Shown piece by piece: positions 52,227 through 60,553 of a stretch of DNA of 64,000 nucleotides (positions are counted from its first letter, which is position 1; each line of letters starts with the position of its first letter). The DNA lies in NCBI GenBank assembly GCA_910588615.1, contig CAJUOI010000006.1, forward strand, positions 4,732-68,731. The letters are read 5' to 3'. The stretch is from an uncultured Christensenellaceae bacterium. GTDB lineage: Bacteria; Bacillota; Clostridia; Christensenellales; Borkfalkiaceae. The notes under the pieces were generated by a model, which had not been told where the DNA came from, made no database searches, and worked only from the letters and a program-made list of their open reading frames with translations. The translations under genes were made by a program, and so were the position numbers.

Positions 52227-52262
52227 TTATCCACAGAGTTATCCACATTAAATTGTGGATAA
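52227..52262. other. Cluster of three perfect DnaA boxes
   Basis: TTATCCACA at 52227-52235 and 52239-52247, and the reverse TGTGGATAA at 52254-52262. Three exact consensus boxes within 36 bp, near the point where gene strand switches. This may be part of a bipartite origin or a DnaA-titrating or DnaA-regulated site. An AT-rich patch (GTAGTTTTTTTTATTCG) follows within 40 bp. Confidence 0.85.
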
Positions 52263-52502
52263 CCGATCGTATTCTCACAAAACGTAGTTTTTTTTATTCG
52301 TTTTACGTAATTTCGCACCTTCCCCTCCGTCTTTCCGAACGAAGCGTGGTCGGAAAATCATTTGTCCCAAACGCGCTTGCGCAAAGAATCCGTATGTCGC
52401 AGGGCGTGGGAAACCGTTGCTGCAAGGGATGAAACGTCAACGCGGATTATTTTCCGCAATCAACCGATCAAAAACGGCGTATCCCCCGACTTTTCCACAT
52501 AA
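52263..52502. other. Non-coding stretch beside the DnaA boxes
   Basis: No supported gene. Frames across it look random. It holds the AT-rich patch at about 52285-52315 and one further partial box (TTTTCCACA near 52492-52500). Confidence 0.5.
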
Positions 52503-52535
52503 AAATAAAAGCTCTCGGATGTGTCCGAGAGCTTT
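52503..52535 (-). terminator. pckG terminator
   Basis: AAAGCTCTCGGA-CACA-TCCGAGAGCTTT followed by TATTTTT on the minus strand. Confidence 0.85.
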
Positions 52536-52552
52536 CGTTTACAAATAACAAC

Positions 52553-54322
52553 TTACTTTTTGCAATTTTTGCGGAGCGTTTCCAGACTGTCGCGCAGTTC
52601 TTTGGGCAATCTGTCGCCGAACTGTTCGTAATAGCCCTCGATCTCGTCCGCTTCCTTCGCCCAGCGTTCCTTGTCGATATAGAGAATTTTCTCCAAATCC
52701 TCCGTGGACATATCCAGACCTTCGAGGTCGATATCCTTTGCATAAGGTACGTAGCCGATCGCCGTTTCCTGCGCGTCCGCTTTGCCTGCGCAGCGCTTTA
52801 AAATCCAGTCGAGCACGCGCATATTGTCGCCGAACCCCGGCCAGAGGAACTCGCCGTTCTCGTCCTGACGGAACCAGTTGACGTTGAATATTTTGGGCGG
52901 GTTCTTTGCTTTTTTGCCCATTTCGATCCAGTGCTCGAAGTAGTCCGCCATATGATAGCCGCAGAAAGGCTTCATTGCCATAGGATCGTGGCGCAGCACG
53001 CCGACCGCGCCCGTTGCCGCAGCCGTCGTTTCCGAACTCATGATCGATCCGACGAACACGCCGTGATCCCAATCGCGCGACTGATATACGAGCGGCGTGG
53101 TGGTCGCCCTTCTGCCACCGAATACGATCGCATCGAGGGGAACACCCGTTTTGGAATTGAATTCGGGCGAAAGGCAAGGGCAGTTGACGGCGGGAGCCGT
53201 AAATCTCGAATTGGGATGCGCCGCTTTTACGCCGCTGTCGCGCGTCCAGTCGTTTCCGAGCCAGTCGATGAGCTTTTCGGGCGCGGGCTTAGTCAGACCC
53301 TCCCACCAGACGGTATTGTCTTCGGGATTGATCGCAACGTTCGTGAAGATCGTGCCCTTCTTGGTTGCGGCGAGCGCGTTGGGGTTGGATTTCTCGTTGG
53401 TGCCGGGAGCAACGCCGAAGAATCCGTTTTCGGGATTGACCGCCCAAAGTCTGCCGTCCTCGCCCACGCGGATCCAGGCGATATCGTCGCCGACGCATTC
53501 TACCTTGTAACCGAGCTTGCGGTAGTGTTCGGGGGGAATGAGCATGGCAAGATTGGTTTTGCCGCAAGCGGACGGGAACGCCGCCGCCAGATATTTTTTA
53601 CTTCCGTCGGGATAGGTAACGCCGAGAATGAGCATGTGTTCCGCCATCCAGCCCTCCCTCTTTCCGAGGTTGGACGCAATGCGGAGCGCAAAGCACTTTT
53701 TGCCGAGAAGGACGTTGCCGCCGTACGCGGAGTTTACGGAAATGATCGTATCGTCTTCGGGGAAGTGCATGATATATCTCTTTTCGGGATCGACGTCGCA
53801 CTTGCAGTGGAAACCCTTGACGAAATCGCCGTCGTTGCCGAGTTCTTTGTAAACGTCAAGCCCGACGCGCGTCATGATCGCCATGTTCAATACAACGTAA
53901 ATGCTGTCGGTAACTTCGATACCGATTTTAGAGAAGGGCGAACCGACGACGCCCATGGAATAGGGAATGACGTACATCGTGCGTCCCTTCATTTTTCCGC
54001 GTGCAATTTCGCGGCAGAGCGCATAAGCCTCCTGCGGATCCATCCAATAGTTGATGGGACCTGCATCGTCCTTGTTTTTGCAACAAATGAACGTGCGCGC
54101 CTCCACGCGGGCAACGTCGTTTTCCGCCGTGCGATGATAGTAACATCCGGGGAGCTTTTCCTGATTGAGTTTGATCATTTCGCCCGATTCGCACGCCTGT
54201 TTGCGCAGAGCCTCGAGCTGTGCTTCGCTGCCGTCGATCCATACGATTTCGTCCGGCTGCGCAAGCTTCGCACTTTCTTCGACGAAGTCAAGAACCTTCT
54301 TATTGTCGGTAAGAGCCTTCAT
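52553..54322 (-). CDS. pckG: Phosphoenolpyruvate carboxykinase, GTP-dependent
   Basis: 589 residues, the GTP-type length. FPSACGKTNLAML is the kinase loop; CVGDDIAWIRVGEDGRLWAVNPENGFFGVAPGT binds metal and nucleotide. NPNALAATKKGTIFTNVA and VFGGRRATTTPLVYQ, with the YNYWMDP-like substrate loop (INYWMDP near residue 90), confirm the GTP enzyme and not the ATP-dependent pckA. It converts oxaloacetate and GTP to PEP and CO2, or runs in reverse to fix CO2 in fermenters. It has its own promoter and terminator. Confidence 0.95.
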   Translation of the reverse strand: MKALTDNKKVLDFVEESAKLAQPDEIVWIDGSEAQLEALRKQACESGEMIKLNQEKLPGCYYHRTAENDVARVEARTFICCKNKDDAGPINYWMDPQEAYALCREIARGKMKGRTMYVIPYSMGVVGSPFSKIGIEVTDSIYVVLNMAIMTRVGLDVYKELGNDGDFVKGFHCKCDVDPEKRYIMHFPEDDTIISVNSAYGGNVLLGKKCFALRIASNLGKREGWMAEHMLILGVTYPDGSKKYLAAAFPSACGKTNLAMLIPPEHYRKLGYKVECVGDDIAWIRVGEDGRLWAVNPENGFFGVAPGTNEKSNPNALAATKKGTIFTNVAINPEDNTVWWEGLTKPAPEKLIDWLGNDWTRDSGVKAAHPNSRFTAPAVNCPCLSPEFNSKTGVPLDAIVFGGRRATTTPLVYQSRDWDHGVFVGSIMSSETTAAATGAVGVLRHDPMAMKPFCGYHMADYFEHWIEMGKKAKNPPKIFNVNWFRQDENGEFLWPGFGDNMRVLDWILKRCAGKADAQETAIGYVPYAKDIDLEGLDMSTEDLEKILYIDKERWAKEADEIEGYYEQFGDRLPKELRDSLETLRKNCKK

Positions 54323-54395
54323 TTTATAACCTCCGATGATTTTTCGATTTCCTGATTTCGGAAAAAAGGGAAAATCCCCCTTTTCGTCCGAGTTT

Positions 54396-54424
54396 ATTAT
54401 ACCACAAAATTATGTCAATGTAAA
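54396..54424 (-). promoter_or_regulatory. pckG promoter
   Basis: TTTACA (54419-54424), 17 bp, TATAAT (54396-54401) on the minus strand. An internal TTGACA at 11-bp spacing is less likely to be used. Confidence 0.75.
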
Positions 54425-54617
54425 CGGTATCGCAGAAAATATTTTTTAAAACGTCGATTGAGGTTTAAAATTTTTCGGTTCCGTTCCGGAATACGGGCGC
54501 ATCGTTCGATGTGCCTTATTTTTTCGTCTCTACGTCTCTTTTTTCGACGAAATCACCCAATTCTTTTCCTCCCCGATCGGGTTATGATGAAAAAAATCCT
54601 TTCGTGCGAGGTGAACC

Positions 54618-55622
54618 ATGGCTTACGAAAAACGGGTGTGCGTTTTAAGACAGGTAAAACGGGGGTTTACGGCAGACGGCAGCGCGCTTTCGGGCGCGGT
54701 ATACTGCGAAAGGCTGGGCAAAGAGCTTACCGTAACCGTGCGGCTTGCGGGGCTTGCCCCCATCCGCGAGGGCAGGTACGTGCTCGTTTTAGGCGTGGGC
54801 GGCAAGACCTACTGCTTCGATCTGGACGGCGGAGACGTGCTGAAAATCAACGACGCACCCCCGCTCGGCGACGGATTCAACGTTCTCTTATGCTATCTTC
54901 GGCAGGAAGCTTCGCCCGTGGCGTTCGGAAATTGCGGGCTTGCCTCTTCCGATTTTTTACCCCTGCTCAACGCTCTTTGCAAGAGGGACGAAAAAAAGAA
55001 AAAACAGGCGCCGATGCCCGTGCCGCCAGTAGAGCTTCCGCCTACGGGACCGAACGTTCCGCAGGCGCCCTTTATCCCCGATCCCGCCGTCCCCGAGGAG
55101 GAACCGCCCGCCGAACGGGCTTGCTTTCGCGAACGCGCCAATGCCTACGACGACGAAGCGATTGCCGACGCCGACTACTTCCTATCGCAAGACGATAGAA
55201 ATGCATCTGCTGCGAGCAAAAATCAAGACGAGAAACGAGAGGAGTCGGGCGGAGACGATTCTGATGAAGATGACGAAACTTTACACCCTTTCGCTCGCAC
55301 GAAGGGATCTCTTACATATTATAAGGAAATAAGAAAGGATTTGGAAAAGGCGTTCCGCACCCGCCCCGGGGACACGCGGCTGCTGAGCGTGTTTCCGCAG
55401 TCGGAATGGGTCAAGGCGAACGGGGCGCTGCTCGGGATCATCTACGAGAACGGCACGCCGCGCTATCTGTGCGTCGCCACGGAAAAGGACGGCGATCCGC
55501 CCAAAGAAATCAAAGATCGCTGTACCTTCGTCCCTTCCTCCCCCTTTTCGGACGAACTCGGATTTTATATCGTCTTTCAGGACGCCGACACGGGGGAATA
55601 CGTTACCGTAAACAACGCCTGA
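54618..55622 (+). CDS. Unknown two-domain protein at the strand-switch point
   Basis: 334 residues. GAGGTGAACC precedes the ATG. Domain 1 (about 1-125, beta-rich) contains RGFTADGSALSGAVYCERLGKELTVTVRL and GRYVLVLGVGGKTYCFDL. A Pro-rich then acidic linker (about 130-235) follows, and domain 2 (about 240-334) contains FPQSEWVKANGALLGIIYENGTPRYLCVA and ELGFYIVFQDADTGEYVTV. Linker plus two globular ends suggests binding between partners. It has no signal peptide or membrane helix. I recognise no named family; proteins of this layout occur as hypotheticals in clostridia. It is the first plus-strand gene after the strand switch. Confidence 0.65.
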   Translation: MAYEKRVCVLRQVKRGFTADGSALSGAVYCERLGKELTVTVRLAGLAPIREGRYVLVLGVGGKTYCFDLDGGDVLKINDAPPLGDGFNVLLCYLRQEASPVAFGNCGLASSDFLPLLNALCKRDEKKKKQAPMPVPPVELPPTGPNVPQAPFIPDPAVPEEEPPAERACFRERANAYDDEAIADADYFLSQDDRNASAASKNQDEKREESGGDDSDEDDETLHPFARTKGSLTYYKEIRKDLEKAFRTRPGDTRLLSVFPQSEWVKANGALLGIIYENGTPRYLCVATEKDGDPPKEIKDRCTFVPSSPFSDELGFYIVFQDADTGEYVTVNNA

Positions 55623-55629
55623 TCGCAAC

Positions 55630-55664
55630 ACGCTTCCCTTCGAATTGCAGGGAGGCGTTTTTTC
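55630..55664 (+). terminator. Terminator after the 54618 gene
   Basis: ACGCTTCCCT pairs with AGGGAGGCGT (one T-G pair) around a 9-base loop, followed by TTTTTT. Confidence 0.75.
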
Positions 55665-55793
55665 ACGCCGTCGATTTTCCAAAGCAAAATATGCCGTTAC
55701 TTTCCGCGCCGCCTCTTTTTACGGTATGACCTTTTTTCTCTTCAAGTCAAGCTTTCCTGCCGAAAAACCGTCCGCAGACTTTATTTATATGTC

Positions 55794-55822
55794 TTGCCAT
55801 TTTTATTCGTTCGTGATATAAT
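55794..55822 (+). promoter_or_regulatory. rsmG promoter
   Basis: TTGCCA (55794-55799), 17 bp, TATAAT (55817-55822). Only 10 nt separate -10 from the rsmG ATG, so the transcript starts 3-4 nt before it at most. Confidence 0.7.
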
Positions 55823-55832
55823 AGATGCGATC

Positions 55833-56522
55833 ATGATAAGCGAAAAACTCGAAACGTATAAAAATATGATCTACGGAGAAAAGCGGGACGTTTTTTTCCG
55901 TTTTTACGAACTGCTGAAAGAATATAACGCACGCTTTAACCTCACTTCCATTACCGAGGAGAGCGAAATATTCACAAAGCATTTTCTCGACAGCGTTGCG
56001 GGCGAAAGCCTGTTTAAAAAGAACGCCTCCGTCGCAGAAATCGGCTCGGGCGCAGGCTTTCCTTCCCTGCCCTTAAAAATCGTGCGGCCCGACTTAAAAT
56101 TCACCCTTGTGGAAAGCACGGGGAAAAAGTGTGAATTTCTGCGCGTCGCCGCAAAGGAGCTTGCGCTTGAAAACGTAGAAATCGTCAACGCCCGCGCGGA
56201 GGAGCTTGCCCGCGACGCGCGCTACCGCGAAAAATTCGATCACTGCTGCGCCCGCGCCGTCGCGCGGCTGAATACGCTTGCGGAATACTGCGTTCCCTTC
56301 ATAAAGAAAGGCGGCTCGTTTATCGCCTACAAGGGCGACGTTGCCGAAGAAGCGGAGGAAGCGAAGCGCGCCCTGAAAATTCTGGGCTGCGGCAGAACGA
56401 AAATCTTTTCCTGCCAACTGGAAACCGCGGGAAAGCGCGCGCTCTTCGTTGCGGATAAGACCTCCTCTACCCCCGCCCTCTACCCCAGAGGCAACGGCAA
56501 AGAACGCAAAAAACCGCTGTAA
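55833..56522 (+). CDS. rsmG: 16S rRNA (guanine527-N7)-methyltransferase
   Basis: 229 residues from the ATG at 55833 (MISEKLETYKNMIYGEKRDV); the frame opens at 55794 but that part is the promoter. GidB motifs: YNARFNLTSITEESEIFTKHFLDS, the SAM loop VAEIGSGAGFPSLPLKI, VESTGKKCEFL and ARAVARLNTLAEYCVPFIKKGG. It makes m7G527, whose loss gives low-level streptomycin resistance in other bacteria. rsmG is usually near mnmE-mnmG and the origin; here it lies between the two DnaA-box clusters. Confidence 0.95.
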   Translation: MISEKLETYKNMIYGEKRDVFFRFYELLKEYNARFNLTSITEESEIFTKHFLDSVAGESLFKKNASVAEIGSGAGFPSLPLKIVRPDLKFTLVESTGKKCEFLRVAAKELALENVEIVNARAEELARDARYREKFDHCCARAVARLNTLAEYCVPFIKKGGSFIAYKGDVAEEAEEAKRALKILGCGRTKIFSCQLETAGKRALFVADKTSSTPALYPRGNGKERKKPL

Positions 56523-56530
56523 CCATTCCC

Positions 56531-57004
56531 ATGAAACGTTTTACCTGCGCTTTGACGGGACACAGAGAGTTGCCCGCAAATTTCGACAACAAATTATTGT
56601 ACGATACGCTCGAATCCTTGCTGATCGCAGGCTGCGACACCTTTATGTGCGGCATGGCGGAGGGCTTCGATTTGCTTGCGCTCGAACTTTTGATCGAGCT
56701 CAAAGACCGTTACCGCTTTTACGTGGAGGCTTGCGTCCCCTTCGAAGGACAGGAACGCACCTTTTCCGAAAAGAACAGACAAAAGTATTTCGATCTGCTC
56801 GCCCGCTGCGACAGGGAAACCGTACTCTTCGACGCCTACCGCAAGGGGTGTTTTCTTGCCCGCGACCGTTATATGGTGGATTTATGCGACGTCGTGCTTG
56901 CCTATTGCACCAAATCTACCGGCGGAACGTATTATACCGTGTCCTACGCCGAGAGTAAGCGAAAACAGATCCGTTTTCTTCCGCCGTCGGGCGAAATCGT
57001 GTAA
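56531..57004 (+). CDS. SLOG family protein (YpsA/DUF1273-like)
   Basis: 157 residues, 8 bp after rsmG. FTCALTGHRELP opens the protein (the T-G-H-R motif of the YpsA/DprA-related SLOG fold). GCDTFMCGMAEGFDLLALELL supplies the second nucleotide-binding loop, and a C-terminal VDLCDVVLAYCTKSTGGTYYTVSYA matches DUF1273. SLOG proteins are predicted nucleotide or nucleotide-metabolite binders; YpsA affects cell division in Bacillus. No catalytic residues can be assigned. A short distance to rsmG implies co-transcription. Confidence 0.87.
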   Translation: MKRFTCALTGHRELPANFDNKLLYDTLESLLIAGCDTFMCGMAEGFDLLALELLIELKDRYRFYVEACVPFEGQERTFSEKNRQKYFDLLARCDRETVLFDAYRKGCFLARDRYMVDLCDVVLAYCTKSTGGTYYTVSYAESKRKQIRFLPPSGEIV

Positions 57005-57011
57005 AAAACGG

Positions 57012-57040
57012 TTGACGGATTTCGATCCGTGGTATATATA
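57012..57040 (+). promoter_or_regulatory. Promoter of the NfeD-flotillin pair
   Basis: TTGACG (57012-57017), 17 bp, TATATA (57035-57040). The spacer holds an inverted repeat ACGGAT-TTCG-ATCCGT that could be an operator or hairpin. Confidence 0.65.
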
Positions 57041-57072
57041 ATTAACAAACATTTTATTTACGGAGGCGTATT

Positions 57073-57681
57073 ATGTGGCTGAAAAGCCTTAGCGTTACCG
57101 AACACGTCTTTTTCTGGATCGCAATTGCGGGCAGCGCCGCGCTCGTGATCCAGATCATCGTTATGCTCTGTTCCTTTGCGGGAATGGACGCCGACGTTTC
57201 GGACACCTTCGACGGCGACGTCGATTCGGACGGGGGGCTGTCCTTCTTTTCCGTCAAGGCGATCACCGCATTCTTCGCGCTCGGCGGCTGGTGCGGCTTT
57301 GCCACGGCTTCCTCGATAAACAACGTCTGGACTCCCGTTCTCGTGGCAATCGCAACCGGCAGCGCCGCTCTCGTCGGCGTAGGCTTTGCCATGCGCGGAA
57401 TTTCGAAATTGCAGTGCTCGGGAAACCTCGTCAAGGAAAAACTGACGGGCATGACGGCAACCGTTTACGTTACCGTACCCGCAGCGCGTTCGGGAAGAGG
57501 AAAAATCACGCTGACCGCACAGGGAAAATTTACCGAGCTCGACGCGGTTACGGACGACGAAGACAAACTTTCCGTCGATACCCCCGTCAGAATTCTGTCC
57601 TATGAAGAAGATTTCGTAGTCGTTGCGAAAATCGGCGCGGAACGGGCAGAAGAGAGCAAAACGGAAGATTCCGTTTCGTAA
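57073..57681 (+). CDS. NfeD-like membrane protein
   Basis: 202 residues. About two to three hydrophobic helices fill the first half (HVFFWIAIAGSAALVIQIIVMLC; AITAFFALGGWCGFATAS; VLVAIATGSAALVGVGFAM), joined by an acidic DVSDTFDGDVDSDGG loop. The C-terminal 75 residues form the NfeD OB fold (LTGMTATVYVTVPAARSGRGKITL ... DTPVRILSYEEDFVVVAKI). NfeD proteins pair with flotillins in membrane microdomains, as with YuaF-FloT in Bacillus. It lies 26 bp before the flotillin gene. Confidence 0.85.
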   Translation: MWLKSLSVTEHVFFWIAIAGSAALVIQIIVMLCSFAGMDADVSDTFDGDVDSDGGLSFFSVKAITAFFALGGWCGFATASSINNVWTPVLVAIATGSAALVGVGFAMRGISKLQCSGNLVKEKLTGMTATVYVTVPAARSGRGKITLTAQGKFTELDAVTDDEDKLSVDTPVRILSYEEDFVVVAKIGAERAEESKTEDSVS

Positions 57682-57707
57682 TAAAAAAATAACAAGGAGA
57701 AAAAATT

Positions 57708-59110
57708 ATGTTGCATCCCGCAATCATTGCAGCCATCGTCGTTGCAGTTCTCATCGTGTTCATGATCATTCTCACGGTCGCCGTGCGTTACAAGACGTGC
57801 CCGCCCGACAAAATCATGATTATTTACGGTAAGATCCGTCCCAATGCCGACGGCACGTACCGCAGCGCCAAATGTATCCACGGCGGCGCGGCGTTCGTTC
57901 TTCCCTTTATCCAGAAATACACCTATATGGATTTGACTCCGCTTGCGATTTCCGTCGACCTGAAAAGCGCGCTCTCCAAACAGAACATCCGTATCGACGT
58001 GCCCTCCATCTTTACCGTGGGGATCTCCACCGATCCTGGCGTCATGCAGAATGCGCCGAACGGCTGAGAATGCTCCGCCTTAATCAGATTTCCGATTTGG
58101 CGCGGGACATCATCTTCGGACAGCTCCGTCTCGTTATCGCAACCATGAACATCGAGGAAATCAACGCGGACAGAGATAAATTCCTCGAAGCCATTTCCCG
58201 CAACGTGGAGGGAGAACTGAAAAAAGTCGGACTCAGACTCATCAACGTAAACGTAACGGATATTTCCGACGAATCGGGCTACATCACCGCGCTCGGACGG
58301 GAAGCCGCCGCGAAGGCTATCAACGACGCGAAAGTCTCCGTTGCGGAGGAGGATAAGAAGGGTTCCATCGGTGAAGCAAACGCCAAAATGGAAGAACGTG
58401 TCCGCGTAGCGGAAGCGGAATCCGCCGCAATCGAAGGCGAAAACAAAGCGAAAGCGGAAATCGCCCGCTCGCAGGCAATGCTCCGCGAAAAAGAAGCGGA
58501 AGCCAACAAGCTCGCCGTTACCGCCGAAAAGGTACAGGCGGCAAAAGCACTCGAAGAGAGCTACGTAGCGGAAAAGCAAGCGGAACTTTCGCGTGCGGAA
58601 CGCGAAAAGGCTACCAAGGAAGCAGACGTCATCGTTGCCGCCGACATCGAGAAGCGCAAGCTGGAAATCGAAGCGGAAGCGCTCGCCGAACAGACGAGAA
58701 GACGGGCGCGCGGCGAAGCCGACGCTATTTATGCGAAGATGGACGCGGAGGCGCGCGGCTTGCGCGAAAAACTGACGAAGCAGGCGCTCGGTATGCGCGA
58801 ACTCGTAAAGAGCGCGGGTACGAGCGACGAGGCAGTGCGTCTGTTGATCGCCGACAAGATAGAGAGCATCGTTGCCGAACAGGTAAAGGCAATATCGGGC
58901 GTGAAGATAGACAAGGTAACCGTATGGGACGGCGGCACGAACGCCGACGGCAAGACGGGAACGGCAAACTTCCTTTCGGGGCTGTTAAAAAGCCTTCCCC
59001 CGCTCGAAGAACTCTATAACATGGTCGGGCTGTCCCTGCCCAAAGCAGTCTCCCCCGTAAAAGAAGAAAAGGCAACCGAACGCAAAGAAATCTCTTCTGA
59101 AGAAAACTGA
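57708..59110 (+). pseudogene. Flotillin (SPFH) gene interrupted by a one-base deletion
   Basis: Frame 1 runs 57708-58067 (119 residues): a TM helix (IIAAIVVAVLIVFMIILTVAVRY), then SPFH sequence to FTVGISTDPGVMQN, where it ends A-P-N-G-stop. Frame 2 continues the same protein from about 58056 (AERL) through LARDIIFGQLRLVIATMNIE, the Ala/Glu-rich coiled coil and a tail to 59110. Inserting one G near 58053-58057 (GCGCCG to GCGGCCG) restores an ordinary flotillin of about 467 residues. The downstream part shows no other damage, which favours a recent mutation or an assembly error over old decay. It follows the NfeD gene by 26 bp. Confidence 0.85.
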
Positions 59111-59161
59111 TTTTAAAAACGGACGCGTTTATATGCGTTCGTTTTTATTATTTTGTATCTT

Positions 59162-59372
59162 CTATCCACCGCGCTGTGGACATCCCGTTTTTATCCACTT
59201 GCTTGTCCACAAGTTATTCACAAGGAAAAATTTGCGAAATTACCCGAAATCGGTTGAATTTTTCCTTGTTTTTCGTTATAATAAAAGCTGTATCGGGGTG
59301 TTTTTTCACTTGTCCACATATCAACAGCCCCTATTATTACTATTATTATATATATTTCTATATTAATCACCC
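59162..59372. other. Probable replication origin (oriC) upstream of dnaN
   Basis: DnaA-box-like sites cluster here: TTATCCACT (59191), TTGTCCACA (59203), TTATTCACA (59214), reverse TGTGGACAT (59175) and TTGTCCACA (59310-59318). Directly after the last comes CAACAGCCCC and then a TAT/TAC/TAT repeat tract (59332-59357) leading into a long AT stretch. This order (DnaA box, short GC-rich patch, 3-nt TAN repeats, AT-rich) is that of the DnaA-trio unwinding element of Bacillus. The dnaA gene itself is not here. Confidence 0.75.
59254..59282 (+). promoter_or_regulatory. dnaN promoter inside oriC
   Basis: TTGAAT (59254-59259), 17 bp, TATAAT (59277-59282). The leader of about 100 nt would cross the last DnaA box and the AT-rich tract, so DnaA binding could affect transcription. 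Confidence 0.7.
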
Positions 59373-59390
59373 CTTAAAAGGAGGCTCCTC

Positions 59391-60488
59391 ATGAAATTTA
59401 CTTCGAACGGTCTTTCGCTGGCGGAAGCGGTGCTCAAAGTAAGCAAAGCGTGTGCCGTCAGAACGACGGCTCCCGTAATGGAATGTATCAAGATCGGCGC
59501 CAAGGGCGATACCGTATCGCTTCTTGCCACCGACGGAGAACTTTCCATTGAAAAGACGATCAAAGCGGAAGTGCTCGAAGAGGGCGCCGTTTGTGTTCCG
59601 GGAAAGCTTTTTACCGATTTTATCGGCAAGCTGTCCGGCGAAGAGGTATGCGTTACCACGGGCGAACGGGGCGTTGAAATCAAGTACCGCGATTCGGGCT
59701 CGTATATGCAGGCGATTTCCGCGGAAGAATTTCCGGAAATCAATCTGACCGTCGGCGAGGACAGCTTCGTCCTGAAACAGGGCGACTTCAAAAAAATCGT
59801 CGCGAAAACGGCGTTCTGCTGTGCGCAGGACGACAGCCGCCCCGTGTTGAAGGGGTGTCTGATGGAATTTAAGGACAAGCTCGAAATGACCGCGCTCGAC
59901 GGTTTCCGCCTTGCCCTTTCCGAAACGGCGGTGATTTCCAAGAGCGGGGAAAAGAACATCATCTGTCCCGCGCGTACGCTCAACGAAATCGCGCGGATGC
60001 TTCCGGGCGAGGACGAAGAGGTTACGGTATACGCCGACGGAGGGACGTTGCTCGTCAAGAGCGACACGACGACCGTCGTATCCCGCCTGTATCAGGGCGA
60101 TTTCATCAAACGCCAGAATGTCGTTCCCACGCAATTCACCACGGTGGTTACCGTTACGCGCGAGGAACTCGTTGCCAGCGCCGAGCGCGCTGCAATTCTC
60201 ATACGCGGCGATAAAAATAATCTCGTTACCCTCGAAATCGGATCGGAAAAGGTTAAAATTTCGTCCGTTTCCGATTACGGCAACGTGGCGGAGGCAATTG
60301 CCGCAAGCGTGGAAGGCGTGGATTTGACCATCTCGATGAACGCGAAATATCTGTTGGATGCGTTGCGCGCGTTGGAAGAGGAAAAAGTAACGATTTCCTT
60401 CAACGGGGCAATTTCCCCCTTTATTCTGCAAAATTACGAAAAGAAAGACAGCCTGTATCTCATTTTACCCGTGAGAAACGCCTCGTAA
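59391..60488 (+). CDS. dnaN: DNA polymerase III beta sliding clamp
   Basis: 365 residues, three-domain clamp. MKFTSNGLSLAEAVLKVSKAC, PVMECIKI, LLATDGELSI, the central ALDGFRLALSE (a hallmark of bacterial beta clamps) and the C-terminal YLILPVRNAS (the L-P-V/M-R ending) are all standard. TAAAAGGAGGCTCCTC gives a strong ribosome site. In most Bacillota dnaN follows dnaA; here it follows oriC directly and is followed by rpmH 65 bp later on the same strand. Confidence 0.97.
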   Translation: MKFTSNGLSLAEAVLKVSKACAVRTTAPVMECIKIGAKGDTVSLLATDGELSIEKTIKAEVLEEGAVCVPGKLFTDFIGKLSGEEVCVTTGERGVEIKYRDSGSYMQAISAEEFPEINLTVGEDSFVLKQGDFKKIVAKTAFCCAQDDSRPVLKGCLMEFKDKLEMTALDGFRLALSETAVISKSGEKNIICPARTLNEIARMLPGEDEEVTVYADGGTLLVKSDTTTVVSRLYQGDFIKRQNVVPTQFTTVVTVTREELVASAERAAILIRGDKNNLVTLEIGSEKVKISSVSDYGNVAEAIAASVEGVDLTISMNAKYLLDALRALEEEKVTISFNGAISPFILQNYEKKDSLYLILPVRNAS

Positions 60489-60553
60489 TCGCTTGACGGA
60501 AGGGAATAAAAACTTTATAATCAAGGAAAACAAATCGAAACGGAGAAATAAAA

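Noticed and set aside
52208..52432. 74-codon frame across the DnaA boxes
   Set aside because: No ribosome site and random composition; the DNA signals (three DnaA boxes) explain the stretch better.
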